From assembly GCF_042726155.1 (NCBI RefSeq), contig NZ_JBHXHV010000002.1:496001-560000 (forward strand): DNA of 64,000 nt. Direction: 5' to 3'. The DNA is from Leucobacter sp042726155 (GTDB taxonomy: Bacteria > Actinomycetota > Actinomycetes > Actinomycetales > Microbacteriaceae). Below, piece by piece: positions 15,819-24,074 of this stretch (the first letter of the stretch is position 1; the number at the start of each line of letters is the position of its first letter). A program made the translations under genes and the position numbers. The notes under the pieces are model-generated. The model was not told the origin of the DNA, did no database searches, and was given only the letters and a program-made list of their open reading frames with translations.

Positions 15819-16367
15819 ATGACCGAACCAGGCACACCCGAGCTCACCGCGTTGCAACAACGGGTGGGGCGACTCGAGCGCCTGCTCGAGAACGCGTACG
15901 CGGCCGTTGTTACGGTGATCTTGATGGCGGGCCTGATCGTGCCATTTTTCACCGAGCACGACACGACGGGTGATTCCTTCGTGGACACCCCGTGGTCGAT
16001 TGCCCGCATGGTGTTTGCACCGCCGTCCCCAAACGATGGATCGGCCGGGGACGCCCCGGTGGTGGTCGCAATCATCATCGGGTTCATTGGTCTTGCGATA
16101 GTGGCGATCGCCGTCATCGCGATGGCCTGGAGCTTGGCGAATCGTGACGCGAGCACGCAGCGGCAGCTGGCGTTTGGCCGGGTGCTCCTCACACTCGGAA
16201 TAATTGGATCCTTGGTTCCCGTGATCTTCTCCGCCATGGCTGCCAGCGGCGAGAGCAACGATTCTCCGGGATGGGGCGGGGTGGTTCTGCTCATCGGTAT
16301 GCTCGGCGCGATCCCCCTGTTTCGACAGCGAAGCCGCGTCGGGCCCGGGTTCTCGCTCACCGGCTGA
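15819..16367 (+). CDS. Hypothetical membrane protein
   Basis: 182 aa, family not recognised. A short coiled-coil-like N-terminus (QQRVGRLERLLENAY) precedes four hydrophobic segments (about residues 27-47, 85-108, 125-145, 155-170), so it is probably a four-helix membrane protein with the N-terminus in the cytoplasm. Strong ribosome-binding site AAGGAGGAG before the ATG. No operon partner is evident. Confidence 0.7.
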   Translation: MTEPGTPELTALQQRVGRLERLLENAYAAVVTVILMAGLIVPFFTEHDTTGDSFVDTPWSIARMVFAPPSPNDGSAGDAPVVVAIIIGFIGLAIVAIAVIAMAWSLANRDASTQRQLAFGRVLLTLGIIGSLVPVIFSAMAASGESNDSPGWGGVVLLIGMLGAIPLFRQRSRVGPGFSLTG

Positions 16368-16408
16368 CGGGTCTCGACCGTCGGCCACTGCCCCGCTACG
16401 CTTCCCCT

Positions 16409-16759
16409 ATGGGTGTTTCTGGAGCAGGCAATTTCGAAGACGACTCGGCGCTCGATCAGCTCGGGCACTTCGTGCAGGGCATCGTCGACGAGATCGAGTC
16501 AGCGATCGAAAATGAGTCTCTCGAACCCGACGAAGACGCCGGTGCGTGGCTGCCATGCCAGGTCGAGATTCTGACACTCTTGGCGAAGAATTTTGGCGCG
16601 ACGCTTCCGCCAGCGGCCACGATCGAACACTGGCGCGACGAATACATCTGCGTGTGGGAAGAGTACATTGACGAACTCGAACCCGATGACGACTACCGTG
16701 CCGACCGTCGCAGCACACTCGACCGCACCTTCGCCGAGGCCATCGCCGCCACCCGATAG
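16409..16759 (+). CDS. DUF4259-domain protein
   Basis: 116 aa. The start MGVSGAGNFEDDSALDQL matches the DUF4259 signature (MGxWGxGxFxxDxAxD). It is strongly acidic with many Asp/Glu and has no membrane segment. Function unknown; the family is often found near toxin-immunity or defence genes, but nothing like that is next to it here. Confidence 0.75.
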   Translation: MGVSGAGNFEDDSALDQLGHFVQGIVDEIESAIENESLEPDEDAGAWLPCQVEILTLLAKNFGATLPPAATIEHWRDEYICVWEEYIDELEPDDDYRADRRSTLDRTFAEAIAATR

Positions 16760-16783
16760 CACTCGCGAGATTCGCTACTTATA

Positions 16784-16813
16784 TCACTCTTGACTTATAT
16801 AAGCCAAGAGTGA
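16784..16813. promoter_or_regulatory. ArsR operator, perfect 9-bp arms
   Basis: TCACTCTTG (16784-16792) and CAAGAGTGA (16805-16813) flank a 12-nt AT-rich centre. It lies directly before the arsR start and overlaps a possible -35 TTGACT (16790-16795). If the second arsR start (16825) is right, the transcript could be nearly leaderless. Autorepression is likely. Confidence 0.65.
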
Positions 16814-16824
16814 ACAATGGTGGC

Positions 16825-17217
16825 ATGCACGCACTCGATGTTCTCGGAGACCCCGTGCGGCGACGCATCCTCGAGTTGGTCGCCGAGGGTGAGACCCCTG
16901 CTGGCGCGGTCGCTGAGGTGATCCGCCAAGAATTTGGCATCAGCCAGCCCGCGGTGTCGCAGCATCTGCGCGTGCTGCGAGAGAACGGCTTTTTGACCGT
17001 GCGCCCCGAGGGCGCCCGTCGCCTGTATGCGGTCGACGCACGAGGTCCGCACGAGGCGGCCGATTGGCTTACGCCGTTCGAGCAATTCTGGCGTGGGCCG
17101 CTCGCAGCCCTCGACACCGAACTCGCCCGCGGCAGGCGACAGCGCCGGCTCGCGGGCGACCCTGAAGCATCTCCGCTCCCCGACCGCACCCCACGAAAGC
17201 GAGACACCCATGGTTGA
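16825..17217 (+). CDS. ArsR-family winged-helix regulator
   Basis: About 130 aa. N-terminal HALDVLGDPVRRRILELVAEG, recognition region ISQPAVSQHLRVLRENGFL and wing VRPEGARRLYAV are ArsR hallmarks; there is no metal-binding cysteine pair. A basic tail (RGRRQRRL) follows. A GTG at 16810 inside the operator is an alternative start; ATG 16825 leaves the palindrome untranslated. It overlaps the SRPBCC gene by 8 nt. Gene order is reversed relative to the other ArsR-SRPBCC pair at 11.8 kb. Confidence 0.85.
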   Translation: MHALDVLGDPVRRRILELVAEGETPAGAVAEVIRQEFGISQPAVSQHLRVLRENGFLTVRPEGARRLYAVDARGPHEAADWLTPFEQFWRGPLAALDTELARGRRQRRLAGDPEASPLPDRTPRKRDTHG

Positions 17218-17878
17218 CGTATCACAACAGACTGCCGGCGTAACACGCACGCTGCGCGACAATGAGATCGACGGCGAACCCGCTCACGTGCAGACGCTCG
17301 TGCAGCACTACGGTGCCGGCATCGATGACGTGTGGAACGCGGTAACGACGGCGGATCGCATCACGCGCTGGTTCCTCCCCGTTTCAGGCGAGCTGCAGCT
17401 TGGCGGCCGCTATCAGTTCGAGGGCAATGCGGGCGGCGAGATCCTCGAGTGCAGCCCGCCCGCCGACGGTGCCGCGAGCTATCGCGTGACCTGGGAGATG
17501 GGTGGCGGGGTGACCTGGCTGACCATTCGGTGCACCGCCGACGGTCCCGACCACACGACCGTCGAGCTTGAGCACACTGCGCGCGCCGGCGACATTCCGG
17601 CGGGCATGTGGGAGACCTTCGGGCCGGGCGCGACTGGTGTCGGCTGGGATGGCGGCATGCTCGGCCTGGCCCTGCACCTCGGCGAGGTCGAGGGATCGCT
17701 CGCGCCCGACGAGGCGGCCGCGTGGGCGCTCACCGACGAGGGAAAGTCGTTCTATCGAGCAGCCGCCGATGGTTGGGCATTGGCGCACGTCGCCGCAGGC
17801 GCCGATCCCGAAACGGCCCAGCGCGCGGCAAACGCAACGTACGGCTTCTACACCGGCACCGCGGCGGGCGAGGGGTAG
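17210..17878 (+). CDS. SRPBCC/AHSA1 domain protein
   Basis: 222 aa with an AHSA1-like hydrophobic-ligand fold: VWNAVTTADRITRWFLPVSGELQLGGRYQF and EHTARAG...GVGWDGGMLGLALHLG are typical of the longer AHSA1 proteins encoded after arsR genes. The start overlaps the regulator's end, so expression is coupled. Ligand and role are unknown. Confidence 0.85.
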   Translation: MVDVSQQTAGVTRTLRDNEIDGEPAHVQTLVQHYGAGIDDVWNAVTTADRITRWFLPVSGELQLGGRYQFEGNAGGEILECSPPADGAASYRVTWEMGGGVTWLTIRCTADGPDHTTVELEHTARAGDIPAGMWETFGPGATGVGWDGGMLGLALHLGEVEGSLAPDEAAAWALTDEGKSFYRAAADGWALAHVAAGADPETAQRAANATYGFYTGTAAGEG

Positions 17879-17915
17879 GGGTAGGGGCCGAGACCGCCCC
17901 CCACCCCTCGGAGCT

Positions 17916-17953
17916 CCGTGCATACGGCCGTTTTAGGCGGAGTTTCTGTCGCC
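17916..17953 (+). repeat. Palindromic repeat, copy C (half unit)
   Basis: 38 nt ending in GGAGTTTCTGTCGCC. It is the inverse of 15606-15643 with about one mismatch and shares 17 nt with copy B. It sits about 40 nt after an SRPBCC stop, in the convergent gap before the DMT transporter's end. Confidence 0.7.
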
Positions 17954-17993
17954 TCCAGGTCGAACCAGCAGACGCGCCCACCACGCCGGAGGC

Positions 17994-18977
17994 TCAGGCG
18001 CGCCCGTCACCACCCCGGCCAGCCGACCCCACCCCACACGGCTCGCGGTCACCGACGCGCGAGTTCCTCGCCTCACGCTTCTCACTCACCAGAACAACCG
18101 CCACCCCAGCTCCGCACAGCGCGAACCCCGCCAGGGTAACCAGCGTCAGCGGCTCGCCGAGCAGGAGCGCTCCGGCCGCCGCGGTCGTCGGGGCGACGAG
18201 AAAGAGCAGGGCGTTCAGCGCGGTGATGCCCACGCGGCGCAGCAGCCACCAGTACAGGCCGTAGGCGCCGAGCGTCGGAAATACAGACGCGAACACAACA
18301 GCCAGCCAGAACGAACCGGACGCGGGAGGCGCGAGCGCGCCGAACACCGCCGCAACCGGCACGAGAACAACCGCCGTCACCGCGACGTGAATCGTCAGTG
18401 TCACGAGCACGGTCACGTGCATCCCGGTATGCGAAGCGGATCGGCGCTGCATAAACGTACCGATGACCAGGCAGGCCATCGCGACCGCGGGCCAGACATA
18501 CGCCAGCGGGTCGGCGACTGAACCGTCGAGTTGCGAACGCACCACCAGCAGCACCCCGACCGCCCCGGCAATGAGCCCCATCCACTGCGCCCCGCGCACC
18601 CGCAACCCCAGCAGCGGACCCACGAGCATCGCCACCACGAGCGGCTGCACGGCATCGATCAGCGCCGTGGTGCCGGTAGCGACCCCACCCGCGATCGCCG
18701 CGTACACCGCGGTGCAATACCCGAACTGCGCGAAGAGCCCGATCGCTGACTGCCGCCGCACTTCCGCCCACGTCACCTCTCGCAACGCACCGGTGAACGC
18801 CGTCACAGCGAGTAGCAGCACCGCGAGCGGCACGAAGCGCCAGACGAGCAGCGTCAGCGGCGAAACGTCCACCGTCGCGATAGCGGGGACCACGAATCCC
18901 GAGCTCCAGCTCAGAACAAACGCCGCTGCGGCGACCACCGTCACCGCCACCCGAGGTATACCGATCTGTTTACTCAT
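17994..18977 (-). CDS. DMT-superfamily exporter (EamA-like)
   Basis: 327 aa with ten hydrophobic helices in two EamA repeats (about residues 10-140 and 155-295). Motifs include WRFVPLAVLLL in the first and WWLLRRVGITALNALLFL in the second repeat. The tail after residue 300 is Arg/Gly-rich and probably disordered. It is divergent from a tetR gene with paired operators in the 34-nt gap and its 5' end. Probably a drug or metabolite exporter induced by the TetR ligand. Confidence 0.85.
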   Translation of the reverse strand: MSKQIGIPRVAVTVVAAAAFVLSWSSGFVVPAIATVDVSPLTLLVWRFVPLAVLLLAVTAFTGALREVTWAEVRRQSAIGLFAQFGYCTAVYAAIAGGVATGTTALIDAVQPLVVAMLVGPLLGLRVRGAQWMGLIAGAVGVLLVVRSQLDGSVADPLAYVWPAVAMACLVIGTFMQRRSASHTGMHVTVLVTLTIHVAVTAVVLVPVAAVFGALAPPASGSFWLAVVFASVFPTLGAYGLYWWLLRRVGITALNALLFLVAPTTAAAGALLLGEPLTLVTLAGFALCGAGVAVVLVSEKREARNSRVGDREPCGVGSAGRGGDGRA

Positions 18978-19003
18978 GGGCGCAACTATACAGATAGGTA
19001 TAC
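18956..19003. promoter_or_regulatory. Paired TetR operators between exporter and tetR
   Basis: GTATACCGATCTGT (18956-18969) and ACAGATAGGTATAC (18990-19003) are inverted copies, 13 of 14 matching, 20 nt apart. The right one lies in a further semi-palindrome, TATACAGATAGGTATA. They cover the start of the exporter and the region just before tetR, so one repressor could block both genes. Confidence 0.7.
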
Positions 19004-19011
19004 TTGGCGCC

Positions 19012-19626
19012 ATGACCGAGGAATCCCTCACACACGCTCCCGTCCCCGAGCTCGCGCCACTCACGCCGGGCGCGACTCGCGTGCTCGACGCCGCATCGAA
19101 GCTCTTCTACGAGCGTGGCATTCACGCCGTCGGTGTCGACACGATCGCCGAGGCAGCCGGGGTCACGAAGAAGACGCTCTATGACCGGTTCGGCTCGAAG
19201 GAGGCGCTGCTCGTCTCGTACCTACAGCACCGCGACGCCCGCTGGCGCGTGCACGTCGCCGAGCACCTCGCGCGCGTTCCAGAGCCCGGCACGGAACGAG
19301 TGCTGGCCGTGTTCGACGCGGCAATCAGCTGGTCTGACGAGAACAGCCCCAAGGGGTGCAGCGCGATCAATGCCCGCGCCGAGATCGGCGACGGCCACGA
19401 CGGCCACCCAGTGTTTCCCGAGGTTGCCCGCCAGAAGGCCTGGCTATTCACCCTGTTCGCCGAGCTCTGCACCGAGGCGAGCATCACCGACGCACGGTCG
19501 ATGGCGCAGACCATGATGCTGCTCTACGAGGGCGCAATCGTGACCGTCGGCATGGAGACGTTCGCCCATCCGTTCGAGGTCGCACGGGGCGTTGCGCGCG
19601 AAATACTGCGGGGCGCTCGAGGCTAG
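19012..19626 (+). CDS. TetR-family regulator
   Basis: 204 aa. The N-terminal HTH (ATRVLDAASKLFYERGIHAVGVDTIAEAAGVTKKTLYDRFGSKEALL) is unmistakable; the rest is the ligand-binding domain with a CSAINARAEIGDG loop seen in the YcdC/TetR_C subgroup. ATG at 19012, just after the right operator arm. It probably represses the divergent DMT exporter. The 140-nt gap after it shows nothing recognisable. Confidence 0.9.
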   Translation: MTEESLTHAPVPELAPLTPGATRVLDAASKLFYERGIHAVGVDTIAEAAGVTKKTLYDRFGSKEALLVSYLQHRDARWRVHVAEHLARVPEPGTERVLAVFDAAISWSDENSPKGCSAINARAEIGDGHDGHPVFPEVARQKAWLFTLFAELCTEASITDARSMAQTMMLLYEGAIVTVGMETFAHPFEVARGVAREILRGARG

Positions 19627-19767
19627 GCGCGATCCGGAACTCGGTTAGCGATCCGTCGCCCGCTGCGGCCCATCACCCCAGCGCAGGATCGGTGCCTCGC
19701 GCACCTCGATTCGCTCGCGGGCCTCGGGTTCTGCGTTGCACACGCGTGCCTGGCCGATCCCGCCGCC

Positions 19768-20190
19768 CTACTCAGCGGTCGGTCGCCGCCGCGCCTGCTT
19801 CGTCGCCGAGCGTTGCCCCTTGGCCGCGAGTCGCCGATGGTTCGAACCCTTCGTCCGCTTCGTCGCGCGCCGGGGCGCCGGTTCGGGGGCGAGCCCCTCC
19901 GCGATTAGTGCGGCGAGTTTGGCGGCGGCGAGTTCTCGGTTGCGCAGCTGTGAGCGGCGTTCGGACGCGTCGACGGTGACCGCACCGGCGACGAGCCGAC
20001 GCCCGAGTCGCGCCCGCAACCGATCCCTCTGCTCATCGCTGAGCACGGCCGACCGCTCAAGATTCCACACGAGCTCGGCGCGGCTGTCTGAAGTATTGAC
20101 GTGCTGACCGCCCGGACCCGACGACCGCGAGAACCGCCAGCCGAGTTCGGCGGCGGGAATCGTCAGCTCGTCCGACACCACCAGGTCCAT
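19768..20190 (-). CDS. arfB: ArfB/YaeJ-type peptidyl-tRNA hydrolase (ribosome rescue)
   Basis: 140 aa. It carries the class-I release-factor catalytic motif GGQ (SSGPGGQHVN, about residue 28), lacks codon-recognition domains, and has a highly basic C-terminal tail (RRATKRTKGSNHRR...ATKQARRR) that enters the mRNA channel of stalled ribosomes. This is the ArfB layout; length matches the usual 130-145 aa. It hydrolyses peptidyl-tRNA on non-stop ribosomes. Start chosen at 20190 (MDLVV). Confidence 0.92.
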   Translation of the reverse strand: MDLVVSDELTIPAAELGWRFSRSSGPGGQHVNTSDSRAELVWNLERSAVLSDEQRDRLRARLGRRLVAGAVTVDASERRSQLRNRELAAAKLAALIAEGLAPEPAPRRATKRTKGSNHRRLAAKGQRSATKQARRRPTAE

Positions 20191-20228
20191 GCCAATAGCA
20201 TGACACGCGCGTCGGCGCGGCCCACGTC

Positions 20229-20262
20229 TAACGCCCCGCGAACGATCCTGGTCACCACTGCC
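20229..20262 (+). repeat. 34-bp direct repeat, left copy
   Basis: Identical over 34 nt to 21367-21400 (begins TAACGCCCCGCGAACGATCC). The left copy lies between arfB and the inserted gene. With the right copy it bounds a 1138-bp unit of visibly lower GC. The rest of the gap 20191-20435 shows no gene. Confidence 0.85.
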
Positions 20263-20435
20263 CGGTGGGGCCCGGGTGGGATCGTAGTCAGACGGACCGT
20301 AGATCGCACGAAACGTTTCGCGGAGAGTCGGCCAATAAGCCAAACTGCATGATGCGGCGAAGGAGCAAGACATTGCTCGGCGTAAAGCAGCGAGACCAGA
20401 TGGACTTCATTTCCGGATCAATGTCACGGTGACAC

Positions 20436-21257
20436 TCATGCGGGTGAGTCCAGCACTAGCGGCTTCCGCAATGCCTCCATCGGATCTTCGAGCAAGGTTC
20501 GTTCCTCCGGATGACGCAGGTAATAGGTGAGAAGTTCCGCCACAAAGTAAGGGTTCGAGCCGAGGTAGATAGCGGGAATTGAAACGACAGAATCGTCAAC
20601 TAGGTGAAGTTCAAGCCTTGTCAGTTTTCCCGACACCCGTATCGAAGCCGCTTCCAGTTCACCCCATTTCATTCGGTGGATTGAGAGACCTTTCCGGGCC
20701 GAGATGCCGTCAACTTCGATGCGGAGACCGGATGGACGGTAAGCCTTCAACATTGCGCCGACGATACAACCGACGCCGATCGCAAAGAGCACGACTAACC
20801 CGCCGAGTTTTCCGGCGGGGCCAGTGAGCGGACTGACGCCGGGTGCAATTCGAGACCACACTGACACGCCGCACGCTGCCAGAAAGGAGAGTCCTGCAAG
20901 TAGCGGCACTGCTCCAGAGAATCCGGCTCCTACGATCCATAGCCCTTCACCCGACCTCATTCGGATGCCGTGCCAAACAATATGGCGGCTCATATTGACG
21001 GCCATCAGCAAAATGAAGTTCACTCCGGCAGATAGGAAGGTCAACAACAGCGCGACAGGCCTCGCCTGGTCATCGCCAACGACAAGGAACACGACGCAGA
21101 AAACCGTGGCAAGAAAAAATAGCGATAACACTCCAACCGCGCCCCTCAAATGCGGCCGGGCCTGCTCAAATCTGGCCGGCATCGTCACAGCCGGGTTTCG
21201 GACGCCTGCGACCGAAACCACGGTTTCATTTGAAGACATAACCATAGTCTCTGGCAT
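20436..21257 (-). CDS. Membrane protein with PH-like C-terminal domain, inside a repeat-bounded insert
   Basis: About 273 aa from ATG 21257; starts at 21245, 21239 or further upstream are possible. It has four hydrophobic segments (about residues 38-60, 65-87, 105-135, 150-170), then a soluble part RIEVDGISARKGLSIHRMKWGELEAA resembling bacterial PH domains, and a C-terminus rich in charged residues. No close family is recognised. Base composition is clearly less GC-rich than neighbours and the gene is flanked by 34-bp direct repeats, so it was probably gained by transfer. Confidence 0.65.
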   Translation of the reverse strand: MPETMVMSSNETVVSVAGVRNPAVTMPARFEQARPHLRGAVGVLSLFFLATVFCVVFLVVGDDQARPVALLLTFLSAGVNFILLMAVNMSRHIVWHGIRMRSGEGLWIVGAGFSGAVPLLAGLSFLAACGVSVWSRIAPGVSPLTGPAGKLGGLVVLFAIGVGCIVGAMLKAYRPSGLRIEVDGISARKGLSIHRMKWGELEAASIRVSGKLTRLELHLVDDSVVSIPAIYLGSNPYFVAELLTYYLRHPEERTLLEDPMEALRKPLVLDSPA

Positions 21258-21366
21258 CGAGAGCTTCCCGGATATCCAGAGGCACGTTGGATTCGTATAT
21301 CCAAGTCGACAGTTCACCTGCACCGACCGCCAGTGCTGCGAAAACAGCATCAACCCGCTTCGCAAG

Positions 21367-21400
21367 TAACGCCCCGCGAACGATCCTGGTCACCACTGCC
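21367..21400 (+). repeat. 34-bp direct repeat, right copy, spanning an acetyltransferase gene end
   Basis: Identical to 20229-20262. This copy covers the stop codon (21390-21392) and last codons of the sugar acetyltransferase gene, so the left copy looks like a duplicated gene 3' end, as at an integration site. Confidence 0.85.
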
Positions 21401-21932
21401 GGCGCACGCCCGCCTTCGGGCCGGTGACGAGGCTCGCGGCTGGAACATCCTCGGCGACGATCGCGCCAGCGGCAATCACCGCGTCGCGGCCGATGCTCAC
21501 GCCGGGCAGGATCATGGCGCCCGCGCCGATCCACACATTCTCGGCGACATCGATGGGCGCGCCGGTCAGCCACCCCCGCCGCTCCCCCGGGTCGACCGGA
21601 TGCCCCATCGTGATCAGCGTGGCCTTCGGCCCGATCATCACGCCCGCTCCGAGCCGAATGCCCGCATAGTCGAGAAACGTGCAGTTCTGATTGATGAACA
21701 CGCGCTCCGACAGCTCGAGGTTCCGCCCGTGGTCCGTGAAGAACGGAGGATAGATCGTCACCCCAGGCGGAAGCCGCCGCCCCAGAATCAGCTCAAACAA
21801 CTGAGCCTTGCCCGCCTCATCGTCGAACGGCAGCACATTCAACCGCGACGTCAGCGCCGTCACCTCGAGCACCCGAGCCGACATCGCCCGAAACTCCTCA
21901 CTGTCGATGCGCATGATGCGATTCGGGGGCAT
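21390..21932 (-). CDS. Sugar O-acetyltransferase (maltose acetyltransferase-like, LbH)
   Basis: 180 aa of the MaaT/LacA/NodL family. Hexapeptide repeats build a left-handed beta-helix: VFINQNCTFLDYAGIRLGAGVMIGPKATLITMGHP, with the catalytic His in MGHP, then ENVWIGAGAMILPGVSIGRDAVIAAGAIV. It transfers acetyl from acetyl-CoA to a sugar hydroxyl. Full length. The C-terminal end lies in the 34-bp repeat and looks intact (VTGPKAGVRRQW), close to family length. Confidence 0.88.
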   Translation of the reverse strand: MPPNRIMRIDSEEFRAMSARVLEVTALTSRLNVLPFDDEAGKAQLFELILGRRLPPGVTIYPPFFTDHGRNLELSERVFINQNCTFLDYAGIRLGAGVMIGPKATLITMGHPVDPGERRGWLTGAPIDVAENVWIGAGAMILPGVSIGRDAVIAAGAIVAEDVPAASLVTGPKAGVRRQW

Positions 21933-22019
21933 GTGGGGGCTCCTTAGCTGCTTACATTCTGGAGAAAAGCGGCGTGGGATCGTGGCCTTGCGGACCTTAC
22001 GGGCCTTGCAGGCCTGGCG

Positions 22020-22961
22020 TTACTCAGCCACTCCGGGCGTCTTCGCTTCTCGTGAGTAAGCGTATGCCTCACGACGTGCAGGAGCGATTCGGAGGTCACT
22101 GAGGCCGAATCGGCCGTCCGGCATCGCCGCACGGATACTAGCTTCATCGAACGGACGCGACGGTTTCAGACCCTCGGGAAGCTCTGGGGTTGGCGGCGCT
22201 GCTTCGTTCACGCCTTCGGCGAGCATTTGAGCTTGCGCCTTGGCAAGGAGCGGCGTGACCATCAGCCACTCGGTGATCTGCGCGAGAGCGCGGATGGTCC
22301 ACACGGGTACGCGAACGTAGAGCGGGTGACGGCCCGCAACGCCCGCAATCCGACGTACGGCCACGCCGAGCGCCATTTCCTCAGCACCCATGACAGCGAC
22401 GGTCGGATCGGTGATCCGTCCTTCTAGCGCCGCGACCAGCACATCAACGGCGTCCGCAATGGGGACCGGCCGCACCTTCCGATCACGGAGGCCGACAGTG
22501 GCGAAGACGGGAAACGTGCGCACGGCGCGGGTGACGTGATCCACCATGTGATCGCCGGGGCCGTAGATCATCCCGGATTTGAGGATCGTGTGGTCGAGGC
22601 CGGAGGCGCGCAGCAGTTCCTCGGCGGCCCACTTCGTGTCGTGGTAGCCGGATCCGCTGTCGGGCCGGGCGCGGAGAAAGCTGAGCATCACGATCCGCTT
22701 CACGCCCGCACGACGGGCAGCCTCGATGACGGCTTGCGTGCCCTCCACGTGGACCCGCTCAAAGGTTTGATCGCCGACCTCACGGTTGATGCCCGCGCAG
22801 TGAGCGACGGCGTCGCATCCGGCGAAGTCCGCTGCAAGGGCTTCGACATCCCAGATGGAGGTACCGGTGCGCCGCGACACGATCACGGTCTCCGCCAAAT
22901 TCAGCCGTTCCGCCAGGTGCCGACCAACGAAACCAGTCCCGCCAGTAATGGCTACTCGCAT
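22020..22961 (-). CDS. NAD(P)-binding SDR-type reductase/epimerase-like protein
   Basis: 313 aa of the atypical/extended SDR group. N-terminal ITGGTGFVGRHLAERL (Rossmann GxxGxxG), then AHCAGINREVGD, YHDTKWAAEELLRASGLDHTILKSGMIYGPGDH; the YxxxK pair appears as Y-H-D-T-K. Often annotated as a complex I NDUFA9-like or NmrA-like protein. It is divergent from an arsR gene across a 67-nt gap with a short palindrome, so it is probably repressed by that regulator. Confidence 0.82.
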   Translation of the reverse strand: MRVAITGGTGFVGRHLAERLNLAETVIVSRRTGTSIWDVEALAADFAGCDAVAHCAGINREVGDQTFERVHVEGTQAVIEAARRAGVKRIVMLSFLRARPDSGSGYHDTKWAAEELLRASGLDHTILKSGMIYGPGDHMVDHVTRAVRTFPVFATVGLRDRKVRPVPIADAVDVLVAALEGRITDPTVAVMGAEEMALGVAVRRIAGVAGRHPLYVRVPVWTIRALAQITEWLMVTPLLAKAQAQMLAEGVNEAAPPTPELPEGLKPSRPFDEASIRAAMPDGRFGLSDLRIAPARREAYAYSREAKTPGVAE

Positions 22962-22981
22962 GGTGTATCTCCTTCGCTTAT

Positions 22982-22995
22982 TAGCTATTAAGCTA
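22982..22995. promoter_or_regulatory. ArsR palindrome in the SDR-arsR gap
   Basis: TAGCTATTAAGCTA has perfect 5-bp arms with a 4-nt centre, in an AT-rich 67-nt divergent promoter region. A site here could control both genes. Short, so moderate confidence only. Confidence 0.45.
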
Positions 22996-23028
22996 CCCAC
23001 TATTTCGCAAAGGTGCTATATTGCAAAC

Positions 23029-23361
23029 ATGACAGATACTGGGTCAGACATCTTCGCCGCTCTTGCACATCCGACCCGGCGGCAGATTCTGCAGGACCTC
23101 AAGGATGGCGAACTTGCCGCTGGCGAAATCGCTGCGCGCTTCAATGCCACCGGTCCCACAATCTCTCGCCACTTGGGCGTGCTGAGGCAGGCGGGACTGG
23201 TGACCGAGAGACGCGATGCGAACCGCATCCTGTACTCCCTCGTCGGCGAACGACTCGCCCTGTCGGTGGGCGACTTCCTCTCCACGGTGTGCCCGGAGCA
23301 GATCGTGCTGCGCGAGGTCCGTAAGCGGAGCACGGGCCCCGCAACAGAGGCGCGCGCGTAG
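23029..23361 (+). CDS. ArsR-family winged-helix regulator
   Basis: 110 aa: IFAALAHPTRRQILQDLKDGELAAGEIAARF, recognition helix TGPTISRHLGVLRQAGLV and wing RRDANRILYSL. It has a single Cys and no metal motif. Third ArsR gene in the window, here without an SRPBCC partner and divergent from the SDR gene. The following 120 nt show nothing. Confidence 0.88.
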   Translation: MTDTGSDIFAALAHPTRRQILQDLKDGELAAGEIAARFNATGPTISRHLGVLRQAGLVTERRDANRILYSLVGERLALSVGDFLSTVCPEQIVLREVRKRSTGPATEARA

Positions 23362-23482
23362 GTATCACCACGCCCACTCGCCGGTGAGGCGACGCGGATT
23401 CGGGGCCGACTCAGCGCCGGGTTAGCAGGTGCAACTGCGGCGCAGACGCACCGGCTCGGAGCCCTCGGGAAAGCGGCCCGAA

Positions 23483-23881
23483 CTAGGCGCCCGCACGAAT
23501 CTGATCAGCGAGCTTCTTTGCTGCTTTCTTGTTTTTGGCACCGTCCAGTAGCGCAGTCGGGCGGCCCGGCATGTTTGCCATGTAGATGACCACGTGCGAA
23601 CCCTGCGCAGCGGGAGTGATTTCGATCCCGGTCGCGATTTCCCAACTGACCAGGGTCTTCTTTGTGATCACAGCCAGTCCAAGACCGTCTTCGCTCTCAC
23701 CCGCAATCTTGTGGCCCAGTTCGGTAATCAGCTTGCGAATGCCTACGACCACCGATTCGGGCGAACCCGGCAGATCGACCTCTGCCGTCGCATTGGTGTT
23801 TACGAAGTCAAACGACGGCAGAAGCGAAGGTCCATACTGATCCACAAACTTCGAGTTGAGGATCCTGTCAAACGCAGCCAT
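23483..23881 (-). CDS. Hypothetical protein, 132 aa
   Basis: Not recognised. Starts MAAFDRILNSKFVDQYGPSL; no membrane helix; predicted mixed alpha/beta with a Lys-rich C-terminus (GAKNKKAAKKLADQIRAGA). Codon use is slightly less GC-rich than neighbours. A coherent amino-acid composition and a clear start support a real gene. The 190-nt gap upstream (23882-24074) holds no gene I can support. Confidence 0.6.
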   Translation of the reverse strand: MAAFDRILNSKFVDQYGPSLLPSFDFVNTNATAEVDLPGSPESVVVGIRKLITELGHKIAGESEDGLGLAVITKKTLVSWEIATGIEITPAAQGSHVVIYMANMPGRPTALLDGAKNKKAAKKLADQIRAGA

Positions 23882-24074
23882 GCAGCGAAAGCTACCACAG
23901 CCTGCCGAACTTCAACAGCAAGATTCAGGCGGCCTCTTATGGCCCCAGCTTTTCGCGATGTCAGTTCCCGGGCCGCCGATATCCACGGTGATGCTCGACC
24001 ACTCGCTGCAGCAGCCATGGACCACTCAGGCAGGTTGACGTCGACATTTTCGATCCGGACTTGCATTGCACCCG

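Noticed and set aside
11828..17878. Recent duplication of an ArsR-SRPBCC operon
   Set aside because: The two pairs have opposite gene order, different lengths (142 and 222 aa) and little sequence in common, so independent acquisition is more likely.
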